Shown: positions 28,201-39,863 of the stretch, piece after piece | Layout: the number at the start of each line of letters is the position of its first letter | How positions within the stretch are numbered: the stretch's first letter is position 1 | Assembly: GCF_028858725.1 (NCBI RefSeq) | Contig: NC_084761.1 | Coordinates: 93,831,971-93,895,970, forward strand | Length of the DNA: 64,000 bases | Origin: Colius striatus | Taxonomy: Eukaryota; Chordata; Aves; Coliiformes; Coliidae | Reading direction: 5' to 3' | Position numbers and translations under genes: made by a program | Notes under the pieces: generated by a model | What the model was told of the DNA's origin: nothing | Seen by the model: only the letters and a program-made list of their open reading frames with translations | Database searches by the model: none

Positions 28201-31200
28201 AGATGGAAGGACATGCTCCCGATACCTTCTGGTCTGTCTCAGGGAAGATAAATTCAGCACAGTTCATTACACTTCACAGATGAAGAAACACATACAGGTG
28301 TGTTCCAGGATGTCCTTTGAGGTATGATGAATACAAAAGAGGTTGTAACTAACCCAGGAATAATGTTGCTATCCTGTTCTGGATATTCTGAGAGACAAAG
28401 TAACACAAAAGTCCAGGATACAACAACTGCAAGTACAGTGACTGCAGACATCCCTTGGTGAAAAGGTTCCCTGTTATCTACTACTATGAGAAAAAGAACA
28501 TCTTGATTCTGTTCTTGTTGAGGTGAGTGAAAAACTACCTGAACCACAGGGGATGAGAACCGAGCTCTTAAACTTGTACTTGGCTATCTTTTTCCTTTAT
28601 CTTTTTGTTTCACATTTGTACTGTACAAGTGCAGATCCTGACAATAATAAAGTCTTCAACTTTAACAGACAGCTTTGGCAGTAGAAGATGCTGCTCTGAA
28701 GTTTCTCTTCTGGGGGTTACCTGCACACAGCTCTGCAGACAGAAGAGAACAAGGCAGCACTCTGGACCAGCATTCACACAAAGTCTAAGCACTGAAGTTG
28801 AAATGATGTAAGAAGATGTGCAGTAAGCTGCCTGACTTCCCACTAAAGTGCATAAGAAAAAGACTTCTCCTTTAGCAACATTTTGGAAATAGAAATTGCC
28901 AGAACAGAGATGGTAACAACCCAAGCAGATATAGTGGAAGCAATAAAGCCTCCAAGAGCCACAGGAAAGGTTTTCTTTTTGTTTAAATGCTCTTTCTGTT
29001 AGCAGTTATATCAGACATAATCCCCATGGAAATCAGCAGAAGTAGTAAGAGCCTAAAGCAATGTTCACAGTGTGACTAAAACACACCTCTTTCCTCATAA
29101 TCCTTATCAGGTATTAAGATTTGATGAAAAAATAACTAAATAGGCAGGAGCAGGGGAAAAAAAACCAGCCCAAGCAGATGATTCTACTTAGAGCAAAGCT
29201 ATATGTACTGATGGATTAACTAATGAGATGTGGAAACCAGATTATAGATTAAATCTTTGTCATGATGCTAATCTGAATACCACTGTACACGGAGAATTCA
29301 GCTAACCTGGAATGTGGGCCTCTGCTGTGCTGCATGTGCTGCTGTGTGCACCCCTTGAACGCAGGATCAACTCAGCCAGTTCATTGCAAGGAAGGAGCCT
29401 GTAGGAAGCTCACAGTGGTCACCAGCAATTAAACTACTAGCTTGTCCTTGTTTGTCTTCATCTAAAAGTGCAGCAACAAGATCTCCTGTGAAAATCCTTT
29501 TCACTTCACAGCAGAAATGATGAATAGAATTGTCTTTTCTTTTCTTAAATAAGAAAATACCATAAGGGCTCAAAAGACCAAACTGTAGTGTAACATTTCC
29601 ACTGGCAAATCTGCAAGGTGCGCTGCTCCCATACTGGAAGGCTGTTTCATGTTAGGCAGCTCAGAATATCCAGTATTTGAAATGATGGAAGATTATTCTT
29701 TTTTTCTTTGTAATATTAGCTCTAGTAAATGGTATTATTATACTCTGCAGAATCTGAGTTTCTTGCTGGGATCATAACAAACCAGGACATTCTCAAAGGA
29801 TGGATGTGTACTGAGCACCACTGCAAAAAACGTGGTGATGAAGCATGGCTTGCCCCATGTTTCTTTGCAGAATTATTTTTAATTATTAATATGATTACTA
29901 ATTGATTCAAATTTACACTGTATATTCAAATTTACATTTGCTATTTGAGTATAACAAATAATTGGTATCAGCCTCTACGTAGATTATTTTATACTGTGAT
30001 ATGCTATTTTGATGCATTAAGCTGAAGAGAAGGGGAAGGTTTGGCTTGTATGTTCAGCTAATTGCCTGACTGCAGATGTCATCTGCTCTCTGTCCTGTCC
30101 CTATCAGATTTTTACCCAGTCCATGTATCTTAGATGAAATCACCCATGTATATGTGCACGTGCCAAGGCAGGTAAGTTAAACTATCATCTCTGCAGAGAC
30201 TCTTTGTTCTTGAGGATTAGCAGGCTCACACAGGTTTTTTTTTCAAAGTGGAAATTAGTAGAGAAGAAAGAAAAGCAGTCTTGGACAATATATGTTATAT
30301 CTCACATTGCTGTCAGAGATATCTGCAAAATTATATTGTCCAAATTAAATAATTCAAATATTTAACATACTTTCCCAGAATGAAGTGCAAACTCAATAAT
30401 GGCTAGCAACAGCTGCAGCTGAGTCCAGATCATATGCCTTCAGAAGCTCAATTCAACTCTGGAACCCCAAAATCTTCATACCTCACAGCCCCCCAATATC
30501 TTAGTGACACAGAGAGATAGCTAAGATCAAAGTGAGTATTCCTTTTGCCTTTTCATCTGATAAGGCAAAAGATGAGACCTTGAAAATGCCTCTCTGGAAC
30601 TATGCTGATGGTGCAACATCATGGCATGTTTCTTTCAGACAAAGAAAGTGACAGGCCCTTGCAGACCCTCTACAATAACTTAAGAGCACAACAAATGTTC
30701 TTCTGAGTCTGCAGCTATATGTACCAGAGAACACTGGAAATGATTCATCCAATCCAGTGTACTAACCTTGACTAGGCACATTTCCAGAAGGGAGACAGAT
30801 CAGCCATCCTGCTGCCCCACCTTAAGCCTCAACACCCGCTCCCAGAATTTTCCTAGTGGCATCAAAAATACCCTTTTCTCACTGAATCTCTTTTCAGGTG
30901 AAGCAGATGAACATATACCTCGAGCTTGGTCCATTTTCCCCTGTTGCCTGGGAAGAATTTCCAGAGAATTTCTACATATATTCCCACCCATGGCATTTCC
31001 AGCCATGTAAAAAGCTGTAAGACAAGCGCAGAGAGCCACATGCTTCTCCTTCTAGGCTGACAGGTTAAACTGAAATCGAGTACGTCTTTTGAGAAGGTGG
31101 GTGGCAAATCGCAAAAAGGAAAGAAATATCTGCGATTTCTTAAAAAAAAAATCCATAAATTTGAAAGGAGAAGCAGACAGCAGCGGTGGCTGGGAGACCC

Positions 31201-31723
31201 CACGGCCGCCTCTCCCACGCCCCCTCGCGAGTCCCGGCCCGCCGCGCCGAGCCCCGCTAACAAAGCGCCGCTACCCAAATCCACGTCCATTTTCCCACCC
31301 GCTGATGCTCGGTTCCCTTCTCCTGACCCCGAGTCCCTCGATGGCTGAGCAGCAGGCGATGCCAACTGCCCTCCTTCTCCCCCGTCACCTTGCGCCGTAC
31401 AGCGCGGCAGCATTTCGCCCTCCACCCCTTGGTCATTTTCCCACGCTGGGAAATAACGGTGTAACCCACCTATTTTCTCTTTCATCCACCAACCAGCCGA
31501 GTACCCCATCTCTACCGACAACCTGCTCAATTTAGTCACCGCCACCGCGTTATTCATAGCGGCGGCGAACGGGAGCGGGCAGCCGGCACCGCACGGTCAC
31601 CGAACGGTCACCGCACCCACGCACGGACATGCATAAACACGCGTGCACACGCCGGCCACACGCGTGCAGGTGCCTCCCGGCAGCTACTCACACCACTAGC
31701 CTGGAGATGATCCATGAGACCAT
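1178..31723 (-). CDS. REEP1: REEP1, receptor expression-enhancing protein 1 (5' half, exons 1-4)
   Basis: REEP1 belongs to the TB2/DP1/HVA22 family. These are hairpin membrane proteins that shape tubular ER and link it to microtubules, and human REEP1 mutations cause spastic paraplegia SPG31 (established knowledge). Joining 31692-31723, 6117-6189, 3028-3104 and 1178-1298 on the minus strand gives 303 nt, one open frame of 101 residues, with GT-AG introns and matching phases at all three joins. The product starts [15 protein letters not shown], contains the family stretch [19 protein letters not shown] and ends [10 protein letters not shown]. As far as I recall it is identical to human REEP1 over these residues. 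The human protein is about 201 residues, so roughly half lies left of the window. The start ATG at 31723 has a strong Kozak context (G at -3 and +4). REEP2 is the nearest alternative, but the fit to REEP1 is very close. Confidence 0.97.
1299..3027 (-). other. REEP1: REEP1 intron 3
   Basis: A GT-AG intron of 1729 nt between exons 3 and 4. I see no recognisable repeat or RNA gene in it. A polypyrimidine tract precedes the acceptor near 1299 on the minus strand. Confidence 0.9.
3028..3104 (-). CDS. REEP1: REEP1 coding exon 3
   Basis: The 77-nt exon encodes [15 protein letters not shown] and [10 protein letters not shown], plus two bases of the next Trp codon (residues 36-60). The acceptor ATCAG|GTC is at 3105 and the donor TG|GTGAGC at 3027. 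The block is strongly hydrophobic and aromatic, as expected for the TB2/DP1 membrane hairpin. Trp42, another residue I recall as mutated in human disease, is retained. Confidence 0.96.
3105..6116 (-). other. REEP1: REEP1 intron 2
   Basis: A GT-AG intron of 3012 nt. It is AT-rich and apparently unique sequence, with no CR1 fragment recognised by eye. Confidence 0.9.
6117..6189 (-). CDS. REEP1: REEP1 coding exon 2
   Basis: The 73-nt exon completes Val11 and adds 24 residues (Leu12-Tyr35) from [13 protein letters not shown] to KDIKEY. The acceptor TTCCAG|G is at 6190 and the donor TAT|GTGAGT at 6116. Pro19 and Ala20, reported from memory as sites of human spastic-paraplegia missense changes, are both present. 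The segment covers the first hairpin and the loop after it. Confidence 0.96.
16420..16835 (-). repeat. Old CR1 LINE fragment (antisense)
   Basis: A diverged CR1 3' segment, reading on the minus strand. The + strand opens with the characteristic ACAGAGTCATTTAGGTTG. Further on it keeps recognisable landmarks (a Leu/Thr-rich stretch equivalent to the region around the clamp CTTGTTCAGACTGAACA, and the string ACATGCTCTAGTCC). It lies in REEP1 intron 1. Boundaries are approximate. Confidence 0.7.
18869..19260 (-). repeat. CR1 LINE 3' fragment (antisense)
   Basis: It starts at ACAGAATCAGAAGATTG, followed by GGTTGGAAAAGACC, the reverse complement of the CR1 3' end. It continues with recognisable CR1 text such as AACCCTTTCAGGGAAGAA and CTCAGCCTGCTCTTCTTCAG. 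The element is truncated at its 5' end, as is usual for CR1. It lies in REEP1 intron 1. Confidence 0.9.
22365..22500 (+). repeat. CR1 LINE 3' terminal fragment
   Basis: About 136 nt of CR1 3' end in plus orientation. It reads through GACCTGATCTAAGTAGA and TTCCTTCCAACCCC and ends in the repeated ATTCTRTGATTCTATGAT terminus. It is strongly 5'-truncated and lies in REEP1 intron 1. Confidence 0.9.
31619..31672. repeat. Alternating purine-pyrimidine tract
   Basis: An imperfect run of CA/CG dinucleotides, including two CACGCGTGCA-like blocks, just inside REEP1 intron 1 next to exon 1. Such tracts can adopt Z-DNA (general knowledge). No function is shown here. Confidence 0.5.
31692..31723 (-). CDS. 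REEP1: REEP1 coding exon 1
   Basis: It encodes [10 protein letters not shown] plus the first two bases of the next valine codon. The donor GGT|GTGAGT follows at 31691. This is the start of the first hydrophobic hairpin, which inserts into the ER membrane. The ATG lies inside the CpG island and is followed by G, a good initiation context. The phase-2 end fits the single G that opens exon 2. Confidence 0.96.
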
Positions 31724-32060
31724 GGCGCAGCGTGCCGCAGGGCTGGCTCTCCCGGCAAGGGAGGGCTCGCCCCGGCTCCTCGCCCGCCGCCGGCCGCCGC
31801 CCGAGTGAGCGGGGCGGGCGGCTCGGCCATCCGGCCCCGCAGCCTCAGCGCAGCCTCACTGGCGGCGCCGCCGGCAGCCAACGCGCAGCCGGGCCCGGCC
31901 GCCCACATTGGGCAGGGCCCGCGGCCGCCCCCCGCCGTGCCGGGCGCTGCGGGAGGGGCAGGGGGAAGGAGGAGACCCCGGCGGGAGACCCCCGGGGATA
32001 AGGGAAGGTGTTGGGTGTTGAAGGGAGGAGCGGGAGAGGGCGATGGGTGCGCCGACCAGG

Positions 32061-35000
32061 CAGGGGTGTCTGCTGGGGCGCCGCAGCTGAGCAGAACACG
32101 AAGCAAGAAGAGCAAAGCCAAGGTACGGTGGTGATGGGCTTCTCGGAGATATAGGAAGAAATGGATCCCCCTCCACGCCCCAAAGTCTGCAGGCACAACC
32201 GAGATGGGCGTTAGCCGCAGGATCCAGGTGAATCCCTGTCGCTGTCAGTGAGGATGGTCTCCAATCCCTCCTCCACTCCACACTAGGGTTTTCATTAGGG
32301 AGTGTCATGGCTATCAAGTCCAACTTCCACGAGGAACATTTGCCCACACACAAAATAACAGATGGTGGTTTGACCTGCAGGTTGTTCCTCCCTAAGTTTC
32401 CTTTGGTTTCTTTTCCTTTGTTATCTTGGCACATGCCAAATGTGATCAGAAAATCATCTTTCACTCCTTTGGGGTTTTGCTGTCAGAAGCACACGTGCCC
32501 ATGATCTGGTTCTCCCTTTCAGCAATCTTTAGCTCTCTCTTGAGCTTGTCACAATGAGAGCAGCCCCAAGCTTCACTGGGAGGCTGCTTCCTGGAGAACT
32601 GGCCCGGTTTGGAGCCTTAGGGCCAGGGCTCCAGCCCCCCTGGCTGCACTGTAGGATTCCTGCCTCCACACCTGACACACTGTTCTTTTCCAGGACTGTG
32701 CATCTGCAGCAAATTCTCCGTGGCAGTGGGAGACAGCACAGTTGAAAGAAGTTGAAAGTCCTTAGAGTATCATAATTAACCCATGAGGAACTCTTCTAGG
32801 GAGAAACTGGATATTTAAAACCAGAAGTAGTATAGCTAAGAGCTGATCACAGACCTCTCCAACCCTAGGTGGCCACAGCATTTCCACACTGCATTTCCAC
32901 GGGGCTGTGATCATCACACAACCTCCAGCCCTTACCCAAGCCTTTCTTCTGCTCAGCTCAAAGTTCTCTATAACAGGACCATCTTTTATTACACAGGCTC
33001 TCTCTGCCTGGTCCCCAGAAAACCAACAACACTCACAGTCTTCAGCTAAAGCTGCAGGAATAAAGATCAGCACCTCCAAATACTACCTTCTAGGGGGAGC
33101 ACCTACACCACAGTGTTGCTCTTCTCTGTGTAGTGAGTCTGTTCCTCTGTACCATAGTCAAGTACTTGGAGATCTGTGATCCAGGATTTTTCATGTATCA
33201 GGATTAGTGTGAGAATTTAGACTGCACATTGGTAGACACTCCAGAGCATGATTACAGTTAATGATGTGATGTTATCAAGTATAAGGCAGAGATCTCTGCA
33301 GGAATATTAGTGTAATCACCACAGCACACAGAACTTGCCACTTAGTACTTGCTGCATATTTCAAGAACAGAAAAATGGACCAATAGGAGAAGACACCAGG
33401 TCATAAAAAGAGGTAATACAGAGGACAACAGCTGAAGCTGCAGCAAAACCTTTTAGTGCTCAAAGCATAACTCAGCCTCATGTCTTCTTGGCTTCTTCCA
33501 GCTCACCATGTTCCCTGCAGCTCCTGCTAATTGCCTTCAATGCTGACCTGCAGCTCACCAGAAAGGCTTGAAGATATTTTCTTCACCAGTCTCCGACAGG
33601 GGTAAGCAAGCCATGGACCCCTCTTGTGCTGCTGCCTTGTACACAACTGACATGCTCAGTACCTGCAGAAATTAGAGGTACTAAAGTACTTTGCTCTTGT
33701 AGAATCATAGAAATTTTTGGCTGGAAGAGACCTTTAAGATCGAGTCCAACCTTTGTCTTAGCCCCATGGACCACTAGACTTCCTCCAGATACAATCTGAT
33801 CACTATTGACTGATCTTAAGCCTCAAACATACACAGTTAACAAGGTAGATCTGACACTGGAAAACATAAAGAGCCTGTCAATGGGAATGTAGGGAGTTAC
33901 TTAGTTATTTGGCAAACAGAGGGTGAAGGGGAGAAATTCAGCTGTACTGAGTCATCAGTGAAGGGTGACAATGCCCCCTACCTACTCTACATGGGCTGTG
34001 TCATACAGCCTTGGGACTGCAAGGCCAGCATATGACACCCCAAGCATCCTGGAAAGAGGCTTTGCTTGAAGGAAGCATTTCCTTTGCTATTCAACTGCCT
34101 GACCCAGTCTATAAAAATAATGGAGAGACGCGGGAAGAGTTAAAGCATATGACTTAATTTATAAAGCCAGCTCAACAGAGAGGCTGCCCAGTTCTAGTGG
34201 AACAATTTGAAACAGCTTTAGCAGTCAGGCAGGCAGTGAAAAATCCTACACAGATTGCACCATTAGATGGTTTTATCTCCACTACCCAAATAACAAAATA
34301 AACCAGCTTTGTTAATGAAGGCAGAGGGACTGCCTCTGCCCTAAACACTATACAGCCACCTTCTAGCAACTGCTTCTCCTGAGTACTTCACAGCCATGGA
34401 AAAGTCAGACCCCCAAAAAAGTTCTTTCATAATAAGATTGACTAGTTTTTGGCCCCATGGAGAGGGGATGTCAGCCACACAGCTGAACAACTGCCAAGGC
34501 AAGACTTCTTAAAACAAGAAAAGTGGCTGAAATCTATGCACAGAGCACTCTGTCACCAAATCTAGAAATGATCAGGAAGTAGCAAGTGCAGGCAAGTCTT
34601 ATCAAAAATGCATGTCTTCCAATGGATCAAACCTCCATGAGAGGCATTTCAGAACAGCTTGAGAAGAAGAGACAACCTAGCTAGGAAATGCCTCCAGGTA
34701 TAGAGAAAAACGTCAGACAGGAAACCTGTGGTGATGCTTAGGTGCTGACGTTCATGTGGAGAAAACAAATCAACAATATGAGTATTAAAATAAATAAACC
34801 ACACATGCAATAGCAACAGAGCAGACATACATTGTATAGTATTGTTAAAGTACCTAAAATTATCAGGAGGAGGAAAAGAATCTGATCAGGAAATAGATAT
34901 TCTACATCTTATCAAGGAACGTAGACACACATACACACATAGATACCCATGCTCAGCCTCTTGGAAGGAAAATGTTTGGTCTTCCACCCACTGGAAGAAA

Positions 35001-36999
35001 ATGGGTGATCTCCTGCTTTTATCTCCTAACTTCTGCTTGGGAAGCAAAAGGGAAAAAAAAGCAAAAATCTAAAAGAATAACGTGGACATTTGGAGCAAAA
35101 ATCTAAGCAGAATGCAGCTCCTGAATACAGTGATGCAAAATGCCCATTCTTAAAACTACACCTTTAATGACAGCTAGGAATGATCAGACAGGAAAATGTT
35201 AATCCTACTCTATGGGGTATTGTTAAAGCATGTGGAGACAACATTTCCTGGCTGCCATTTCCATCTTCATTATTGAATTACTCTCTTCAGAGCTGTGGCC
35301 ATTAGGAAAGAGAGATTAAGAAATGCCTAATTTTGACTCAGAAGTGGTGTGGTCTGGCATTTGAGCCGGGAACTGTGACTGCTGAAAAGGTCTCTTCATT
35401 CTTAATGACTCACTACAAGAGTTTGGTGAAAACTTGAATCATTTGGCTATATGAAACCAAAATGGGGTAGCTTAGCCTCAAATATTGTAATACAAAGCTC
35501 TCTAGCACAGAGATCAAGCACTGATACTATATTATCACCAAATATTAAGCTCTGAATCCTTCAAGTTGTACATCAAAAGTCTCTTCTGAGAAGTCTCCTC
35601 TTTGCTTCCTCTTCTATAACTTACTTGATCCAAGATGCCTCTGCCTTGGTATAAATCCATGACTTAGATGAAATTCATTGGTGGCTGTGAGACACCTGCA
35701 GACTCTCCAGCTCCACGGAAAGTTATCCTAGTTCAGTGTGTTTTCTGTTCCACTATCTCAGAGTGAAGAAAATGCTTACATTACAGCGTTTTATAAATTG
35801 ATGAAAGAAGGACTGTATCTGAGACTAGAACATACTTTTTCAGCCATAAAAGCCAATAAAGACATTAACAAATAACCACTAGAAATACTTCTGACACTCA
35901 GATTAGTTTTCTTGTCCTTTGTTACTTGTCTTTCCTCAGCCTAATCATGCACAACCATCAAGTCTACTCCACATCTTCAAATGAGCTGTCACTGTTTATG
36001 TCCTAAACACCCTGCTATGGGCAGCTTACAACAGAAATGTAAAAAGAAAGAAAATAATTCAATTTAAAAAATTACATATGAGCAAAAAAGAAAAAGAAGG
36101 TGATGGGAAAACAGATTGTTGGAAGATAAATCTTCTGGATCAAATTGTACAGTCTCCTGGTATAGTAGGTAAGAAGAGACATGGCCTCCTTTTAGGGATG
36201 TGACATACAGCTCCCTTAGTTTTTTTGAAGCACTTTTCCCCCCTGTCCCTGTCAGAGAAGAACCTGCTCATGTATTTGGTAAAGACTACAAACAAAGAGG
36301 AAGATGTGTTGCTCTTGGTTGGATGCTGAAAGAATGTCAGTTTGGGATTTCCACACAGCAGGTTCATATCCTCATCATCTTCCACCTGAGGTATTTCTTC
36401 CTCATGAACACTAGCTCTCTGAATGTCTGCTGGACTGAGAAGGCAAGCATCACAGAGATGGCTCTGTTAAGGAAAGGAAACTTCTAAAAGAACCACAAGA
36501 GTGATTTCTAATGACAAAACATACTTCCAAGGCTGGTAACCAGCAGCAAGGCCAAGCCCATTCTAGCTTTAAACCAGGACATTTAATAATTCTGAGAAAG
36601 GAAAAAGGAGACCTCCTGGGCAAACTGCTGTAGACAATGCATGCCGAGTCAAGCCCAGGGGACGGTTACTCTACAAATTTGCCAGTGTACATGCCTTTCT
36701 GGGCTGTAATTATTAGCTGTCACAAGGAAGGAGATACTAAGACCCACAGAGCTTTGCTCTGATCTACTGTATCTGTTCTTATATTCCTGGACTGGAAGGA
36801 TGGGCTCTTTCTGAATTTTATTGGCTCTGTATTGCTTAGGAAAGACAGGCCAACGAGGTGAGGAGGTAGAGTTGCTCTCTATGTGAGAGAGCAATTAGAG
36901 TGCATTGAGCTCTGCCTGGGTGGGGAGGAGGGGCTGGCTGAATGCTTGTGGGTGAAAATTAAGGGGCAGGGTAAGGTGAAATAACCCCATACACCACTG
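32061..36999. other. Intergenic sequence upstream of REEP1
   Basis: No coding exon or RNA gene was recognised. Apart from one short CR1 remnant at 33701-33790 the sequence looks unique and AT-rich. Distal regulatory elements cannot be judged from one sequence. Confidence 0.7.
33701..33790 (-). repeat. Short CR1 3' fragment (antisense)
   Basis: AGAATCATAGAAATTTTTGG, then GACCTTTAAGATCGAGTCCAA, is the reverse complement of the CR1 3' terminus. Only about 90 nt are recognisable. Confidence 0.8.
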
Positions 37000-37670
37000 A
37001 ATCCTGGTTGACAATAAATTAACCATGAGCCAGCAATGTGCCCTCATGGCGAAAAAGGCTAATGGCATTCTAGGATACATCAAGGAGAGTGGCCAGCAGG
37101 TTAAGGGAGGTTCTGCTCCCCCTCTACTCTGCCTGGTGAGGCCTCATCTGCAGTACTGTGTCCAGTTCTGGGCTTCTCAGCTCAAGAGGGACAGGGAAGT
37201 GCTGGAGAGAGGCCAGCATAGGGCCACCAAGATGATCAGGGGGCTGGAACATCCTTCATACGAGGAAAGGCTGCGGTAACTGGGGCTGTTTAGTCTGGAG
37301 AAGAGGAGACTGAGGGGGGATCTCATTAACACAAGTATTTGAAAGGTGTTTGTCAAGAGGACGGGGAAACACTTTTTTCTGCAGGGTCCAGTGACAGAAG
37401 AAGGGGTAATGAGCAAAAACTGGAACACAGAAAGTTCCACTTAAATTTAAGGATAAACTTCTTTACTGCTCAGGTGAGGGAGCCCTGGCACAGGCTGCCC
37501 AGGGAGGGTGTGGAGGCTCCTTCTCTGAAGGTTTTCATAAGTTGCCTGGATGTGTTCCTGTGTGACCTGATCTAGGTGGATCTGCTTGAGCAGGGAAGTT
37601 GGACTAGACGATCTCTAAAGATCCTTTCCAACCCCCACCATTCTGTGATTCCATTCTATGATTCTACGAT
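37000..37670 (+). repeat. CR1 LINE 3' fragment (about 0.67 kb)
   Basis: It covers the end of the CR1 ORF2 region (around ATGAGCCAGCAATGTGCCCT and CTGTGTCCAGTTCTGGGC) through the 3' UTR to ATTCTGTGATTCCATTCTATGATTCT at 37670. Several small indels break the reading frame, so it is inactive. Confidence 0.93.
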
Positions 37671-38589
37671 TGCTTGTAGTTTAACAATGACTTCAATGTA
37701 CTAGTAAATGTACTGAAGGACGAGTTGACCATATTCCTGTCCTCAAAGCAGCCACAGAGATAAAAGAAGATGGTAATTAAGTGCAACTGTGAACACATTT
37801 GGTAAAGAGGGATGTTGAAAGAAATATGGTCAGTGCATAGCCTTGAGGTGTCACTGAGGCGCCGTGCAGATGGGAATATAAAAGACAACAAGAAGCTGTA
37901 AATAATGGGTCTCTCTCATAGGCAGAAGAGAGAAGGTTTCCTTCAAGGAAACAGAGAAGGAATAGGGTGGAATCTATTGATAGACCTAATGATGTTAGTG
38001 GAAAGTGAAAGGAGCACTGGAGACTGGTCTTAGCGGTTTCTAGAGACAGGCTGTCTTCAAGAATGATGTAATAAAAATAGATGGCAATCAGACAGCAAAA
38101 TAAAGTGGGGTTCTTCACAATCCTTTGCTAAATCACCTTTAACCAATTTGGTGTCACAGGCACTGCTCTGCTCAGCAGTATCCCCTAGTGCAGCAGTATC
38201 CTCTACATAGGTTGAATCACTAAGCAATTATTAGGCTACAATGGCTTTTTAAGAACATGCTTTAAATAACTATATAAATGCTACTTCATGGTAAGTTTTA
38301 ATAAAGAGCTGCTCTTGACCTCCAAGATCAATTTAAATCCCAGCACAAACCAGGATGTGGCAACTACATATTTCAATTTAGTGTGGAGCCCCATGGGAGG
38401 CAGAAGGAAAGAGCTGCACTGGCACACCTGGCAAAGATGCCTTCCCCTAGGAGCTGCTCAGAAGTGCCAGTAGGTGAGCAGCAACCTCCCTGTGAGAGCA
38501 CTCATTTCTCCAAGGGTTTTGTCATATTTCTACCAGGAGTATCCTCCTCCCTCTTATGCCATAATCATCTAATCATAGAAGGGATTTAT
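37671..38589. other. Unique intergenic spacer
   Basis: AT-rich sequence between two CR1 copies. No gene or clear repeat was recognised. Confidence 0.6.
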
Positions 38590-39863
38590 GAACCCCAGAC
38601 TCCAGAGGAAGACAGGTTAAAGGAGGAGTTTTCTTTGTCGATGAGGGCTGGGTTAGGGACCAAATGAGCAGTCTGGATGTGCATAAATCCATGAGCCCCA
38701 ATGGGGTGCACCCGTGGGTGCTAAGGGAGCTGGCAGAAGTCATTGCTAAACCACTCTCCAGCATCTTCAGCAAAGCCATGGAGAACAGGGGCGGTGCCTG
38801 AGGACTGGAGGAAGGCAAATGATACTCCACTCTTCAAAAGGATACGAAGGAGGAGCCAGGTAACTACAGACCAGTCAGCCTCACCTACATCTCTGGAAAG
38901 ATGATGGAACAACTTATCCTGGGTGCTGTCTCCAGGCATTTAAAGGACAAGAGGGTCATTAGGTGCAGTCAACATGGCTTTACCAAAGGGAAATCACGTT
39001 TGACCAACTTGACAGCCTTTCATGAAGATGTAACCAGGTGGATAGATGATGGTAGTGCACTGGATCTGGTTTATCTGGATTTCAGTAAAGCATCTGACAC
39101 CATCTCCCACAGCATCCTGGCAGCAAAACTGAGAAAGTGTGGGCTGGATGATCAGGTAGGGAGGTGGATTGTGAATTGGTTGAAGGGAAGAAGGCAGAGA
39201 GTTGTGATCAATGGAGCATGGTCTAGTTGGAGGCCTGTGTCTAGCAGAGTCCCTCAGGGGTTGGTGCTGGGACCAGTACTGTTCCATCTATTCATTAGTG
39301 ATCTTTATGAGGGAACAGAGGGCACTGTCAGCAAGTTTGCTGATGATACTAAACTGGAGGGAGTGGCTGACACACCAGAAGGCTGTGCTGCCATTCAATG
39401 AGACCTGGACAGGATTGAGGGTTGGTCAGGGAGAAATCTAATGAACTTCAACAAGGGCAAGTGTAGAGTCTTGAATCTGGGAAAGAACCCCAGGTATCAG
39501 TGGGGAATGAACTGTTAGAGAGTAAGACAGAGGAAAGGGACCTGGGGGTACTGGTGGACAGCAGGATGAGCATGAGCCAGCAATGTGCCCTTGTGGCCAA
39601 GAAGGCCAATGGCATTCTGGGGTGTATTAGAAGGTGTGTGGACAGTAGAATGAGAGAGGTTCTCCTCCCCCTCTACTCTGCCCTTGTGAGACCACATCTG
39701 GAATATTGTGTCCAGTTCTGGGCCCCTCAGTTCAAGAGGGACAAGGAGCTGCTGGAGAGAGTTCAATGCAGGACCACAAAGATGATGGAGTGGAGCATCT
39801 CCCTTGTGATAAAAAGTTGAGGGAGCTGGGGCTCTTTAGCTTGGAGAAGAGGAGACTGAGGGG
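38590..39863 (+). repeat. CR1 LINE body fragment with ORF2 remnant
   Basis: A CR1 segment of about 1.27 kb carrying the reverse-transcriptase region. It begins around AGACTCCAGAGGAAGACAGG and runs to GAGGAGACTGAGGGG, where it is cut by a rearranged LTR-like insertion. The same copy seems to resume, in the same orientation, at 40732. Confidence 0.92.
38901..39401 (+). pseudogene. CR1 reverse-transcriptase (ORF2) remnant
   Basis: The longest open stretch of the CR1 copy, 166 codons. It shows LINE reverse-transcriptase landmarks: [24 protein letters not shown] (first catalytic Asp block), [12 protein letters not shown], and the catalytic FADDTKL box. It lacks the N-terminal endonuclease domain. 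Upstream sequence is out of frame, and after 39401 the frame shifts. The usual VPQG-S position reads L. It is therefore a dead mobile-element gene, not a host gene. Confidence 0.9.

Larger units (their letters stand above)
6190..31691 (-). other. REEP1: REEP1 intron 1 (25.5 kb)
   Basis: A long first intron bounded by the exon-1 donor at 31691 and the exon-2 acceptor at 6190. It holds three recognisable CR1 fragments (16420-16835, 18869-19260, 22365-22500) and is otherwise AT-rich, mostly unique sequence. No nested gene, tRNA or convincing long open frame was found. The promoter-proximal 0.5 kb is GC-rich and belongs to the CpG island. Confidence 0.85.
31190..32060 (-). promoter_or_regulatory. 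REEP1: CpG-island promoter and 5' leader of REEP1
   Basis: Dense CpG and GC-rich sequence surrounds REEP1 exon 1, in sharp contrast to the AT-rich flanks. A CCAAT box in minus-strand orientation (ATTGG on plus) lies at 31907-31911, about 185 nt upstream of the start codon, which suggests transcription starting near 31.83-31.85 kb. No TATA box is evident. The exact start site is inferred. Confidence 0.75.

Noticed and set aside
30862..31557. A 231-codon minus-strand open frame near REEP1 exon 1
   Set aside because: It straddles GC-rich promoter DNA and REEP1 intron 1. It has no known family and is best explained by base composition.
31856..32464. A 202-codon minus-strand open frame upstream of REEP1
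   Set aside because: It is another GC-rich stop-poor frame in the CpG island, with no domain or conserved motif.
38901..39401. Open frame as a possible host gene
   Set aside because: The FADD and FSKAFD-like motifs show it is the CR1 reverse transcriptase, broken on both sides.
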